DNA from: Desmodesmus armatus
Taxonomy: Eukaryota; Chlorophyta; Chlorophyceae; Sphaeropleales; Scenedesmaceae
Direction: 5' to 3'
Assembly: GCA_007449985.2 (NCBI GenBank)
Contig: VIIQ02000564.1
Span: 62,001 to 126,000 of the forward strand
DNA length: 64,000 bases
The notes below the pieces were generated by a model that was not told the origin of the DNA, did no database searches, and saw only the letters and a program-made list of their open reading frames with translations. Numbering within the stretch: position 1 is the stretch's first letter; each line of letters begins with the position of its first letter. A program made the translations under genes and the position numbers. Positions 26,201 through 38,092 of this stretch are shown piece after piece.

Positions 26201-27520
26201 CCAGCATTCACCCTCAGGCCCGGTGACCGCATGTCTACACACACCCACCTTCGGCCCACCGTGCCAGCTTGGCGCCCGACCGCACTCCCCAGTTGATTAC
26301 GACATCAAACACAGCACACCAGCACCCCACCAGGGTGAAGTCGTGCTTCCGTGTGAAGACATCGAACTCACGGTCCTGCACAAACTGCGGCAGGTCTGAC
26401 TCCAGCTCAACTGCCTGCTGCTGCCGGTCCTGCTGCTGCTGACAGCCTGCTGATGCACCCCGCTGCGGCTGCTGTGGTGAGGGTGACGGACTGTCACCAG
26501 GTAGTGTTGTCGGCTGCTGCTGGCACTGCAGTGCTGTCAGGTTCGATGCCAGCTGCTGTTGCTTCGGGGTTTTGGAGGGGTCCAGCTGTGCTGCCTTGTG
26601 CAGGGCGGAGGCTGCCAGCTTGGCATCGCATTGGGCTGCAGCCCTGAGACGCAGGCTGTACCCAGAGACGGCAGCGGTGGTGGGCGGTGATGCGGCACAG
26701 GCGGCTTGAGCCTGACCAGCACCTGCTGCTATCTGCCATGTCGGCTCTGCTGCTGTTGCATCCTCCTGCAGCTGTTGTTGCCCTGCTGCTGCCGCTGCCA
26801 CTGCGTCTGCATCCTCCTGCAGTTGTCCAGGTTCACCTGCTGCTTCTTGGTCCTCTGTTGTGCTGTCCACTGTGCACAGCATTGCCAGCTTGCCAGTCCT
26901 GCGCTTGAAGCGCACTCTCTCTGCATGGGGGCTGATGGGCACTGGCAGGGTCAGCTGCAGGTGGTAGCGGTCAGGCACCAGCACAGTCACCATGTCTGGA
27001 GGCTCAATGACAACATTGATTGAGCTGGGATCAGTCACACCTGTGGTCACCACATCACAACACACCACAGCACAGCACAGCACAACAGCACATCACAACC
27101 ACAGCACAGACAGTCCCAGATCCGGTTGTTCAGTTGTGCCCAGTGCAGAAGACGATGTTGGCAGCAAATGCTGTGTGGTCGCTCATGCCCTCCCCCAGGC
27201 TAAGAACTGAGCAGTTCACATACAGCACTGTATGTGCCAGCACAGTCAGACGCCCTCAAATGAGCTTCGGACTGTGTGCAGGTGACCCACCAGTCAAGTG
27301 AACATCGATCGCCACCTTCTCACTGCCGGCATCCTCCACAAGCTTGTACTCATGGCGGGGAACCTGCAGCAGAAGGCATCAGGTGCAAGCACAGTGCTGC
27401 TTTGCTAGCCACCTTCAGATGCAAGTGATGGGTGCAATTCAATAATCCAACACATGTTTGCACGAGGGTAAGCAATTCCCGTGGTTTTCTTCCTTTGCCA
27501 ATCTGGGCAGTCACCTGCAT
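23249..27520 (-). CDS. Array copy A: CS-domain multi-pass membrane protein, frameshifted in exon 4
   Basis: Exons in transcript order: 27520-27515, 27363-27291, 27040-26249, 25929-25810, 25574-25218, 24672-24574, 24151-23249; about 782 aa if the frame held. The first exon codes only Met-Gln. Exons 2-3 form a PIH1/p23-type CS domain (VPRHEYKLVEDAG, then RYHLQLTLPVPISPHAERV and FKRRTGKLAML). A long Ala/Gln linker and the conserved FTLVGCWCAVFD follow. Exons 4-7 code hydrophobic segments and a basic tail (RQQKRHGH). Exon 4 is 120 nt where copy B has 119; an extra C in the run near 25881-25890 shifts the frame, so as written the protein stops early. A downstream cryptic donor in exon 3 could in principle compensate. 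Exon 3 is not split by the intron found in C, D and E. Function unknown; CS domains usually bind chaperones such as HSP90. Confidence 0.68.
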
Positions 27521-28255
27521 CAGAACTGCTGAGCTACTCCATGTCCTGCATGACTGCCAAGCTTTGAATGCCAAGCTTAATAACCTCAATGTAATGACCG
27601 TTGTGACTGCGCAAACTTACATATGATGGGAGTAGGTCAGATCACGGTTGGTTGTGGTGGTTGGCATTGGCAGTTGGGAAACCCACAGGATTTGAACAGC
27701 GTCAGACGCGGAACAGTTACAGGTACTTGTGTTGCATCGTGCCACCTTGAATTTTGGCAAGACTGAAGGCCGTCTTGCAGTCATCAGTTCAGCATCAAGT
27801 GCTGTTGCACCAGCAGACCGCGGTTCAACGCTGGGCACTGGACAGGCCAACCTCCCTCAGGGAGCAGGGCCTGGTCTCATTCCCACAGAATATGTCAAGT
27901 GCGGTCCTGTTTGTTTGCTAACTGCCAAAAGCCCAGAGGCTGCAGTGCCCACTCCAGCACAGTGTCGACTGTCGTGATTTACTTTCTTGCCTGCCGCCCT
28001 CCTGCTACATCATCACATCAACATCACCATGTGTCGCTTTTAAAGCTTGGTAGGCCATGACTGATTGATCAAGTGCTTGGTAGGCCAGTTGCATTGACAT
28101 TAAACACTACCCATACCAGCAAACAACCACAACATGAGGTGTCACCAGCCTTTGGATCAGCACGTCAACCCCAATCAGTATCAGGCATGACGACAACGCC
28201 AGGATCGCTGTGAACAGCAGTGCAGCAGGCCCCCACAGCACCCCCCCTCTGCCTG
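27521..28255 (-). other. Array spacer between copies A and B
   Basis: Contains the copy A promoter and the copy B 3' flank. Bases 27780-28080 are closely similar to the B-C spacer (about 32830-33130). The block just upstream of exon 1 (catgactgccaagct and flanks) is shared by A, B and C and, changed, by D and E. No coding potential is seen. Confidence 0.6.
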
Positions 28256-31200
28256 TCAGTGCGCGTGCTTCTTCTGCTGCCGCCGCGCGTGCATCTTCTG
28301 CTCCTTCCTCTGCCGCGCAGCTTCCAGCCTCTGCTGCCGCTCCTGCTGCAGCCACCTGCCACCAGCCTCACCACCCCTGCAAGCAACCAGCTGCCTGAGG
28401 ATGCAGCCCACCCACACCTGAATGATGAGTGTGAACCACCATGAGTGCCTGAGGCTCAGGCTGTCAGGGGCCTGGGCAGCATATGGCTGCAGCAGCTCCA
28501 GGCACCCCTCCTGCCACACACCACTGGCAGCACACGCTCGCTGTACCAGGGGGCCAACATACCACGCAGGAGCAGCCCACGTCAACACACCCATCACCGC
28601 CCCTGCTGCACGCTGCACCCACCACCACCCCAGCCGACTGGCCAAGCCAGTGAACCGTGCTGTCACAGTTGCCAGGATCAGCCCGGCTAGCCTTTGCAAT
28701 GGCCCTGGCACAAAACATGCCAGGCTGTGGCGGCAGGCTGCAGACAGCAGCTGCAGCCCAGCCTGCATCAAGCTGAGGGTGCCGCCCAGGCCTCCTGCCA
28801 GCAGCACCACAGCAGCCTCCACACCAGCACCCACAGCGCTGAGGGCAGACTGGGATGGCCCCCAGTGGCTGAGCAGCAGCAGCCAGCTGCGAATAATGGT
28901 GGGGAACATGCCTGCTGCTGCAGCAGGCCACCAGGAGACTGGTGAGTGGAGCTGGTCTGGCTTGCCTTCTTGAGCTGCTGCCGGCTGCTCTGCTGCGGTT
29001 TCTTTGCGGCCATCTTTGTTGCTCAGGGAGACAGAACTGAAGGCTCCAAAGTGCCACAGTGTTGACAGGGCAAAGGAGCACAGCGTTGCCCACCCTCCAC
29101 CTGTGATGATGACCTGTGCGTGACGCGGTGCAGGGAAGTGGGGTCGGCAACAACACAGCAACACAGGCCGTCACTTCAGCATCCTGCTTATGAGGCCGTT
29201 GTACGTCCAGTGACATGTGTGTGTCCAGTGACATGTGTGTGGACGACTTTCATACAAACATATGGCTTCGATACCATTGCATACTAGTGTACTTGCCCCA
29301 ATCAAGTAGGTTTAACGGCTGACCCTGACACTCACGTTCAGTCCCGTCATTCTCCCTTGTGGTGTGGATACATGTTTGCCGGCTTGCATGCATGAAGCCT
29401 GTTTGTACAAGAACCTGCAGTAGGCATCAGCCATGCTGTATGCACTGTTCAACAGTCTCCTTGTTGCATATTGCTTCCACCAGGCACCCACCTGTAGGAA
29501 CACCAGCGCATTGCTGCCGTCCTGCGTGTGCAGTCTGCTGGTGAATTGAGCATCAAAGCACATGCAGGTGTACATACCCGCAACAAGGATCTGCAGCACC
29601 ACACAATGCAACACAACACTCACAAAACCAGGCTGGTGGTCAGCAGCGCGCCAGAATCAAGCACAGCAACCTTGCTACAGCCAATGGTTGGCACAATGGC
29701 ACCCCACAGACAAAGCAGTCTGCTTTGATACCCAGTGTGACCCTACAACCTGCGTCTGCACATGTGGCACCCTGCAACACCAGCGCTTCTGCAGCCAACC
29801 ACGCCCTGACTTGTGTGTGATGTGACGCCCACGTGCAAGCATATTTCGTACACTGCCACAAGCACCCCATCATAATTTGGCTGTTTTTGCACTATGCATG
29901 CTGTGCTGAGGCTCCCTGCATGCCATGTCTTTCAGGGTTTGACCCATCCTCTGCCCTTAGATTGCGCTCCAAAGCATGCACCCATCCAGCCACCCAAATC
30001 CCCATCCTGCCCCCTGCCATTGCCCTCTCACCTGCAGTGGGTACCATGAGGGTGGCCTCCCCAGCAGCAGCCTCCACAGCCACACCACCACACGCCACAC
30101 CAGCAGCAGCGCCGCCAGCACCCAGCCACCCAGGCTGTGGTACCCCAGCTGCCACACACACGTCACCCACACAACGCCCCACATAACAGTGGCACTGATG
30201 GCAACCAGCAGCACCTTGGTAAGCGCTGCCTCAAGGCTGTCGTTGTCCTGAAGCTGCTTGCGGTCTTTGATGAACTCTGCAGTGACAAAGGCTTCCCTTT
30301 CACTGGGAGTTGCACCAACCATTCCGGGGCATAGTCTTGCCATAAAGCACACCCTGAACGCTGTGAGAGCAAATTGTGGCAGCCCCCAGGCCTGCACACA
30401 CGCGACAGGACAGGCAGGACAGCACGACAGTACAAGCAGGGGCAACAAACAGTGTCACAGCACACCCCTTGCGGGAGTTTCCGCTCAGCAGGGCAGTCCA
30501 TTGTGACAGAATGTGCAGTGAGCGTTTCTGATCGTTTGACCAGTGTGGTGGACGCAACCATTTGCATAGCTAGAGCAAGGCAACATGCAGCCAAGTGTAT
30601 CGTTGCAGTCAAAGCATGCGCAGTCAGCAGGGTAAGTAAGTGGTGCTGGCGACCTCTTCAAAAGTACTTGAATGCATGAACTTCCCTGGCTACAATGAAT
30701 GGATGCTCAGTAGCACACAGCCAGTCCATTTTGCTACAGCACAGTTGCACCTGCTGCCTCATCAAAGTCCACTGCAGAATCTGGCAACCCCACAAGCAGT
30801 GAAGACGCCCCTGCAACGGAGCAGCGGGGCCTGCAACAGAGCAGCGAGGCACCGCCCCGTCCCCCACTCACCACTGCCCACAAATAGGTGGGAGCAATAG
30901 ACAGGATGGCCAGAGCAGCACCCAGGCACCAAAGCGCATCCAGGACAGCATGTCCGTAAAAGCCACAAGGTATCCGCTCTCGGGGCACACCTGACAAGCG
31001 GCCACAGCGTAGTGCATGATGGTGGATCAATGAGGACAGCCAGCAATCGTGCCAGCCAGCAGGTATGCCAGCCAGCAAGTATGCCAGCCAGCACAAAAGA
31101 AGGCCAGGGGCGAGAGCAGCAGGATGAAGCACTGCTGGCAGCAAGCTGTACAAAGCAACCAGAATGTGTGGTGCTGGCTGAGCGCATGCCTCGTCCAGTT

Positions 31201-32565
31201 GCATTTGCTTTTGCATGCATGCCTTGCAAATATGTCCAAACAAACTTGAAGTTTGTTTAGGAACTGCTTCCAATTGAGTTTTCTTCATCAGCACCCCACA
31301 ATGTCATAGCAACCGACACAGCGCACTGTGCAGCCAGAGACTTGATGCCAATCCAGCACTGCTGCTCACCACGGCTCCCACATACAGTACCAGAGACCCT
31401 GGGTAGCACCCACATGCCATCACCCCCCCTCAGGCACTGGAGGCGGCATCTCTTTACACACCCACCTTCGACGCAGTGTGCCAGCTTGACGCCAAGCCGC
31501 ACTCCCCCATTGGTCAGGGCATCGATGACAGCACACCAGCACCCCACCAGGGTGAAGTCGTGCTTCCTTGTGAAGATCTTGTACTCAAAGTCCTGCACAA
31601 ACTGCGGGAGGTCTGAATCCAGCATGACTGCCTGCTGCTGCCGGTCCTGCTGCTGCTGACAGCCTGCTGATGCATCCTGCTGCTCTTGTTGTGGCGCGGG
31701 TGGCTGACGGTCGCCAGATGGAGTCAAGGACTGGTGCTGCTGGCGCTGCAGTGGGGTTGGTGTGCTGTCATGACCAGCACCTGCTGCGGTTTGCCGCGTT
31801 GGCTCTGCTGCTGTTCCTTCCTCCTGCCGCTGTTGGTGCCCAGTTGCTGCCGCTGCTGCTGCTTCTGCATCCTCCTGCAGCTGTTCATGCCCTACTGCTG
31901 CTGCTGGTCCCTCTGTTGTGCTGATCACTGTGCACAGCATTGCCAGCTTGCCAGTCTTGCGCTTAAAGCGCACGCTCTCTGCATGGGGGCTGATGGGCAC
32001 TGACAGGGTCAACTGCAGGTGGTAGCGGTCGGGGACCTTCACAGTCACTATGTGGGGAGGCTCAATAACAACATTGATTGAGCTGGGGTCTGTCACACCT
32101 GTGATCAATACAGCACAGCACACCACAGCACAACAGAACAACAGCGCATCACAACAACAGCACAGACAGCCCCAGATCTAGTTGTTCCGTTGTGTCTACT
32201 GCAAAGGACATAGCTGGCAGCAGGTGCTGTGTGGTCGCCAGTGAGGTGCAATCCCCCACAGGTTCAGGACTGCTGTATGTTGTGCCAGCACAGTGTACAC
32301 CCTCGTGAGAGCTTCGTATTGTGTGCAGGTGACTCACTAGTCAGGTGGATATCGATCGCCACCTTCTCACTGCCGGCATCCTCCACCACCCTGTACTCAT
32401 GACGGGGAACCTGCAGCAGAAGCCGTCGGGTGTGAGCAAAGTGCTTGTTTGCTAGCCCCCTTCAGATGCCACTTATGGTGCACGTCTATTTTCAAACACA
32501 TGTTCGGATGAGGGCAAGAAGTTCCTGTGGGGTTTTTCCTGTGCCAGTTGGGCAGTTACCTGCAT
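28256..32565 (-). CDS. Array copy B: CS-domain multi-pass membrane protein, intact
   Basis: Exons: 32565-32560, 32410-32338, 32098-31466, 30990-30872, 30391-30032, 29590-29492, 29113-28256, summing to 2148 nt and 715 aa with every phase fitting. Residues 1-80 are the PIH1/p23-type CS domain (VDRYHLQL motif as PDRYHLQLTLSVPISPHAE). A Gln/Ala-rich linker, the shorter of the two unsplit versions, leads to FTLVGCWCAV near 215. Exon 4 has PCGFYGHAVLDALWCLGAALAI; exon 5 has QLQDNDSL, then CVWQLGYHSLGGWVLAALLL. Exon 7 starts VIITGGGWATLCSF and ends in a Gln/Arg/Lys tail. I count roughly 8-11 membrane spans. The donor of exon 2 ends in A instead of G, making Ser where the paralogues have Gly. It is one of two open copies, so a good reference for the family. 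Cellular membrane and function are unknown. Confidence 0.78.
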
Positions 32566-33311
32566 CAGATCTGATAGATCTAGATCTCTGAGCTAACCCA
32601 TGTCACCCTGCATGACTGCCAAGCTCAACAACCTCGATGGAACGACCGTTGTGACTGCGCAAACATACAAATGATGGGAGCAGTTCTGGTCACAATTGTT
32701 TGTGGTGGTTGACAGTTGAGCAATGACAGCTGGGAAACCCAAATGGTTTGAACAGTGGAGCAGAATAATTACAGGTGCTAGTGCTGCATCGTGTAGGTTG
32801 CACCTCGAACCGAGTACTGAAGGCCATATTGCAATCATCAAGTACTGTTGCACCAGCAGACCACGATTCAAACAGACACTGAACACTGGACAGGCCTGCC
32901 CAACCTTCCAGGAAGTTCCTGGACCCAATCCCAAAAAATGTGTCAAGTGCGGTCCTGTTTGCTAGCTATTTGCCAAAAGCCCAGAAGCTCCAGTGCCCAC
33001 TCCAGCACGGTGTCCACTCCTGTGACTATGCTTTCTTGCCTGCCACCCTCCTGGCCCATCATCCCATCAACATCACCCTGTGTCCCTATTGAAGCCTGGT
33101 AGGCCATGAATGGATAAGTCACGTGCTTGCTAAGCCAGTTGCATTGACGACTGTTACATACTACCCATACCAGCAGACAACTACAGAACGAGGCGTCATC
33201 AAGGTTAGGATCAGCACGCCAGCCCCGATCAGTATCACCCATGACGGCAAATCCCGGGATCGCTGTGCACAGCAGTGCAGCAGGCCACCCCAGCACCCCT
33301 TCCTCTGCCTG
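32566..33311 (-). other. Array spacer between copies B and C
   Basis: Same arrangement and sequence as the A-B spacer, including the shared atgtcaagtgcggtcctgtt-like segment (32938 onward). It holds the copy B promoter and the copy C 3' flank. No gene is seen. Confidence 0.6.
33154..33158 (-). terminator. Candidate polyadenylation signal of array copy C
   Basis: Minus-strand TGTAA lies about 155 bases after the copy C stop codon. The matching position in the A-B spacer reads attaaaca, so copy B lacks the motif there. Confidence 0.4.
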
Positions 33312-36300
33312 TCAGTGCCCGTGCCTCTTCTGCTGCCTGCGCTGTTGCACCTTCTGCTCCTTCCTCTGCCGCGCAGCCTCCAGCCTCTGCTGCCGCTCCT
33401 CCTGCAGCCACATGCCACCCGCCTCCCCTCCCCTGCAAGCAACAAGCTGCCTGAAGATGCAGCCCACCCACACCTGAACAATAAGTGTGAACCACCATGA
33501 GTGGCTGAGGCTCAGGCTGTCAGGGGCCTGGGCAGCATATGGCTGCAGCAGCTCCAGGCACCCCTCCTGCCACACACCACTGGCAGCACACGCCTGAGGC
33601 ACCAGGGGGCCAACATACCACGCAGGAGCAGCCCACGTCAACACACCCATCACCACCCATGCTGCGCGCTGCACCCACCACCACCCCAGCCGACTGGCCA
33701 AGCCAGTGCCACGTGCTGCCAGCGCTCCTAGCAGCGACCCCGCTAGTATCTTCAGCGGCCCTGGCGGCACATTTGCCAGGCTGTTGCGGCATGCTGCAGA
33801 CATCAGCTGCAGCCCATCCTGCATCAAGCTGAGGGTGCTGCCCAGGCCTCCTGCCAGCAGCACCACAGCAGCCTCCACACCAGCACCCACAGCGCTGAGG
33901 GCAGCCTGGGATGGCCCCCAGTGGCTGAGCAGCACCAGCCAGCTGCGGGTAACGGTGGGGAACATGCCTGCAGCTGCTGCCTGCCACCAGAGATAACGCT
34001 TGTCTGCCGTGCCTTTCTTTGCTGCTGCTTTGCCTGCCGGCTGCTGCGCTGTTGCGTCTGTGTCTTCGTCTTTGCCGCGGCAGTTCCAATCCCAGCAGGC
34101 CCCCATGTGCCACAGGACTGACAGGGCAAAGGAATACAGCATGGTCCACCCTCCTCCTGTGATGATCACCTATGCATCGCGCGGTGCAGGAGAGTGATGT
34201 GCACCACACCACAGCACAACAGGCAGTCACTTCAGCATCCCGCTCACAGTACTTCCAGTCATTGACAACCGCATGTACCTCCTTCCTGCAAGTGTGTTGC
34301 TGCAACCTTTCTGCAAGTGCGTTGCTGCAATACACATTGCACACCTGCTCCCATACACTAGGCCTGCCACCTGAGCCTGAGACAGCCATGCAGGCCCATC
34401 GGTCTTTCCATATGGTATGGAGGCATCTGCTAGCTTGCGTGCATCCAGCCTGATTGCCAGTGACAAAGGCAGGTAGCCATACGGTATGCATTATTCAGTC
34501 TCCCTGGTGCACAAGAGTCTCAATGGTGCACAGCAGTCTCAATGGTGCAAGAAGCTCTTGGTTCAGGCACCCACCTGCAAGGGCCCCAGTGCAGAGCTGC
34601 AGTCCTGCGTGCGCTCCCTACTGGTGGAGTCAGGACCGAAGCACAAGACAGAGTATATGCCTCCAGCCAGCAGCTGCAGCACCACACCATGCAACAGCAC
34701 ACACACAAGGTCAGGCTGTGGCTCAGCAGCGCACCAGAGTAAAGCACAGCAGTCAAAACCACAGCCACTTCTTGGCAGGTTAGCTCCCCAGTATATCGCT
34801 TTAGCTTGCGTCCGAGCCATGCCATGCCAATCTTGCTGCATTCACTGTACTCATTTTCCCTCGCCAAGCCGCACATCTTAGCATCCACCCCAGTCCCCCA
34901 TCCTGTACCCGTTCCTGCCTCCCTCACCTGCAGTGGGTACCATGAGGGTGGCCTCCACAGCAGCAGCCTCCACAGCCACACCACCACACGCCAGGCAAGC
35001 AGCAGCGCCGCCAGCACCCAGCCACCCAGGCTGTGGGACCCAAACTGCCACACACACATGCTGTACAACGCCGCAGCAGTGATGGCAGCCAGCAGCACCT
35101 TCATAAGCCCCGCCCTGAGGCTGTCATTGTCCTGCAGCTTATTGCGCAGTGCTTGGCGCTCAATCTTTATGGCTGCCTGCATGTGCCTGTCGCGCACCCC
35201 CGGCATCAGAACCACCCTGATGGCTGCAAGCCATGACAGCGGCATCTGCCACGCCTACACACGGGGGACAGGACACCACCGGGTGGGCAAGGCAGTGATG
35301 GCCTCAGTCAGAAGCTGCAAAACACATCAAAACAGCATGCTACACGTACCAACACCTCTGCGGCGATGCTACTTGGCAGATTGTCAACTAGGGAAACAGC
35401 ATGCCACACGTACCACCACCGCTGCGGCGTAGCTACTTGGCAGATTGGCTGCAAGGGAATGGATGACCTCACTGCTCTGCAAGACATGCTGTCACTTAAG
35501 CAAGCTGCTGTGCCATAATTATTTGGCTGATTGAGAACTGAAGTGCCTCCGAGGCACTTGGCAAGCATGCACAACAGTGTGCACACAGCCAATGCATCCG
35601 TGAACCAGTGGCTGGCAGCTTACACCTGCACGCCCTGTGGTAGTAACACAGGCTGCCAATGGCCAGGCTGGCAGCCTGGCCACCACCATGCTTGGCACAT
35701 TCCCAACAGAAGAGCACCGTGCAGGGTGCACTGGGCAGGGCTTGCCTGGCTGGTCAGGGTGTAACTCACCCGTTGCCACAGTACAGTGGGTATGGCAGAT
35801 AGCACGACCAGCCCGATGCCCAGCCAGGTGATCACATGAAGGGCAGCATCGCCGTAAGGGCCAAGTGGCATGCGCTTTGCCTCTGGAGGCAACAGCAGCA
35901 GCAGCAGCAGCAGCAGGGAGATTTGCGACAGACAGACACAGGGGAGCAAGCAAGCATGAGCAAAACCTGGAAGCTGTGGTCAAACTGCTGGCCCCCTCTT
36001 TCTTTTCCAACACTCTCTCTGACTGTAACTTACACCATACACCATTGGCGCCGGCCAAAAGAAGTATGCGCTCGACAAGAAGCAGTATGCGATGATCACG
36101 GCAGCCAAAGTCAACAGCGGGGCGCCCCGCCGCTAGCACCCCCAACAGACCACCTCATTCTGTGCCGCCCTTGCCCTGTTGGGCAGCCCATGCTCACCTC
36201 TTGCCGAGATGGTCCAGTACACCAGGCTCATGCCCAGCCGCAACACTGCTATCATCAGCGCATCAAAGGCAGCACACCAGTAGCCCACCAGTGTAAGCTC

Positions 36301-37853
36301 GTGCCTCCGCCGCAGCTGCTCCTCAATAATTGCAAACCCCTTTGGCAGCTCCAAGTCCACCTTGACAGCCTGCTGCTGAGAGCCCCCTGCACGTGTCACA
36401 CCCTGCTGCTGCTGCTGCAGTGCTGCCAGATCCGCTGCCAGCTCATCCAGTGGAGAGGGTTTGAGGCGGGAATTGGGTTTCGTTGCCTTGAAGAACTTGT
36501 CAGCCTTCTGCTGAGCATCCTCTTGAACTGCAGCATTGGTGCCCCGCCTGCATTCATAGTTGGCATCAAGAGTTGGCAGTAGCGGACTAAGGTGGTGGTG
36601 GTGGTGCCGTTGTGCCGTGGTGATAACACTCTTGTGCAGTCATCAGAGCACCGCGAATGAAGTCATTCACAGCACTGCAAATGACAGGTATATCGAGGGC
36701 ATGGAGCAAACTGGGTATGGGCTAGAACGAGCTGGACGGGAACGAGCTGGGAAACTAGCGTGCCCAAACACCCAGTTTGGCACCCAGCTGCTGCCAGGCC
36801 GTAGCCTGCCCAACTGCTCAGGTATCAGGTATCATGCGAGCTGGCACTGTTATCAAGTGCCGCAACTGACACAATTGCAAGGAGCCACCTACATGCATTT
36901 GACATATCATGCTGTCGTTTCCCTTGCATGGACTGCTCAACACACCTGATCTCTGCCGCCTGAGCAGCCTTGGCCTTGTGTGACTGCCCGCTTGACTTGA
37001 CCTGCCGACCTGGCTTGGCAACAGCTGCCTGGTCAGCATGCTGCTGCTGCTGTTGACGCCTGCCAGTCACAGACTTTACTGCATCTGCACACTCCTGCTC
37101 CTTGGCGGAGTCTGCTGCTGCTGGCTGTGCTGGCTCTGCTGCTGTTGCTGTGGAGACTTCCTGCAGCTGTTCATGCCCTGCTGCTGCTGGTGGTGGTGCT
37201 GTCTCTGCTGAGCCCTCAGTTGTGCTGAGCACTGTGCACAGCATTGCCAACTTGCCGGTCCTGCGCTTGAAGCGCACACTGTCTGCATGGGCGCTGATGG
37301 GCACTGACAGGGTCAGCTGCAGGTGGTAGCGGTCGGGGACCAGCACAGTCACTATGTGGGGAGGCTCGATGACAACATTGATTGAGCTGGCGTCTGTCAC
37401 ACCTGTGATCACCACAGCACAGCACACCACAGCGGCAACAGACAACATCAGAAGCAGCTGTCAGCCGCATGCCGCCTTGTTTTCATGCAGCGGACCATGC
37501 CCTGACAGTGGCAGCAGGTGCAATGTGGTCATCAGCACGGTGCATTTCCTCAGTGCTAAGGACTGTGCTGTGCAAAACACAGTGGCTGTGCCTCCTGTGA
37601 GATTCAAGGTATGTGCAGGTGACTCACCAGTCAGGTGGATATCGATCGCCACCTTCTCACTGCCGGCATCCTCCACCACCCTGCACTCATGGACGGGAAC
37701 CTGCAGCAGGAGGCCAGGGCGTCCAAGTGAGTCAAAATGCTGGTCTGCAGCCTCCTTCAGATGCAGCTACTTGTGCAACTCGATCATTGAATCACTGTTT
37801 GAGTAATTGTTAGCGGGTCCTGTGCCTCTAGGTGCCACACCACTTACCTGCAT
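33312..37853 (-). CDS. Array copy C: CS-domain multi-pass membrane protein, intact
   Basis: Exons: 37853-37848, 37700-37628, 37402-36946, 36547-36198, 35882-35770, 35254-34928, 34673-34575, 34169-33312; 2283 nt, 760 aa, all phases fit. The in-frame TGA shortly before the two-codon first exon supports Met-Gln as the true start. The CS domain spans about residues 3-80 (VPVHECRVVEDAG, VPDRYHLQLTLSVP). The linker is split by an intron with an AG/G junction, as in D and E. Then come LTLVGYWCAAFDALMIAVL, GPYGDAALHVITWLGIGLV, CVWQFGSHSLGGWVLAALLL and GGGWTMLYSFALSVLWHMGA. The C-terminal exon ends in RQQKRHGH, identical to copy A. The 5' end is divergent to the F-box/LRR gene, 239 bases away. Probably expressed if the family is functional; role unknown. 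Confidence 0.78.
35331..35447. repeat. Local tandem duplication in a copy C intron
   Basis: Bases 35331-35383 and 35395-35447 are near-identical (aacagcatg..acacgtacc through cttggcagattg). Copy D has a single homologous block near 43985-44040, so the doubling happened after the copies separated. Confidence 0.65.
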
Positions 37854-38092
37854 CAAATCTGCTCAGCGGGGCTGATCGGGATCTACACCATGTCACTCTA
37901 CATGACTGCCAAGCTCAACAACCGCCGTGTTGCGACACTTGTAACCAGCGGTAAATATGTGCGCTGAAAGTACCCTTGGCCTGTATCATACACCCTGCTG
38001 ACGTCACACACAACACAGATCTGCTGACATCAGCAGAGCCGACTCTGCTCACAAACTCTGCCACCATTGCCTGCTTTGGTTCTGATCTCAAA
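37854..38092. promoter_or_regulatory. Divergent promoter region between copy C and the F-box/LRR gene
   Basis: 239 bases separate two start codons facing opposite ways. The copy C side carries the array-wide block ctgcatgactgccaagct in slightly altered form. No motif of known regulatory meaning was recognised. Confidence 0.4.

Noticed and set aside
23249..27520. HACD3/PTPLAD1 (CS domain plus membrane dehydratase) as identity of the array family
   Set aside because: The broad plan is similar, but the membrane part lacks the dehydratase sequence with its catalytic Tyr and Glu and has a different length and layout.
28422..28973. Plus-strand frame opposite the last exon of copy B (also 23438-24001, 42444-43022)
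   Set aside because: Antisense shadow recurring at the same place in several copies, with no splice signals or family-like sequence.
33520..34491. Long minus-strand frame (323 codons) over the last exon of copy C
   Set aside because: It is an alternative frame of the real exon; its Gly/Cys/Arg-rich sequence is a shadow of the GC-rich membrane coding, and the same shadow recurs in A, B, D and E.
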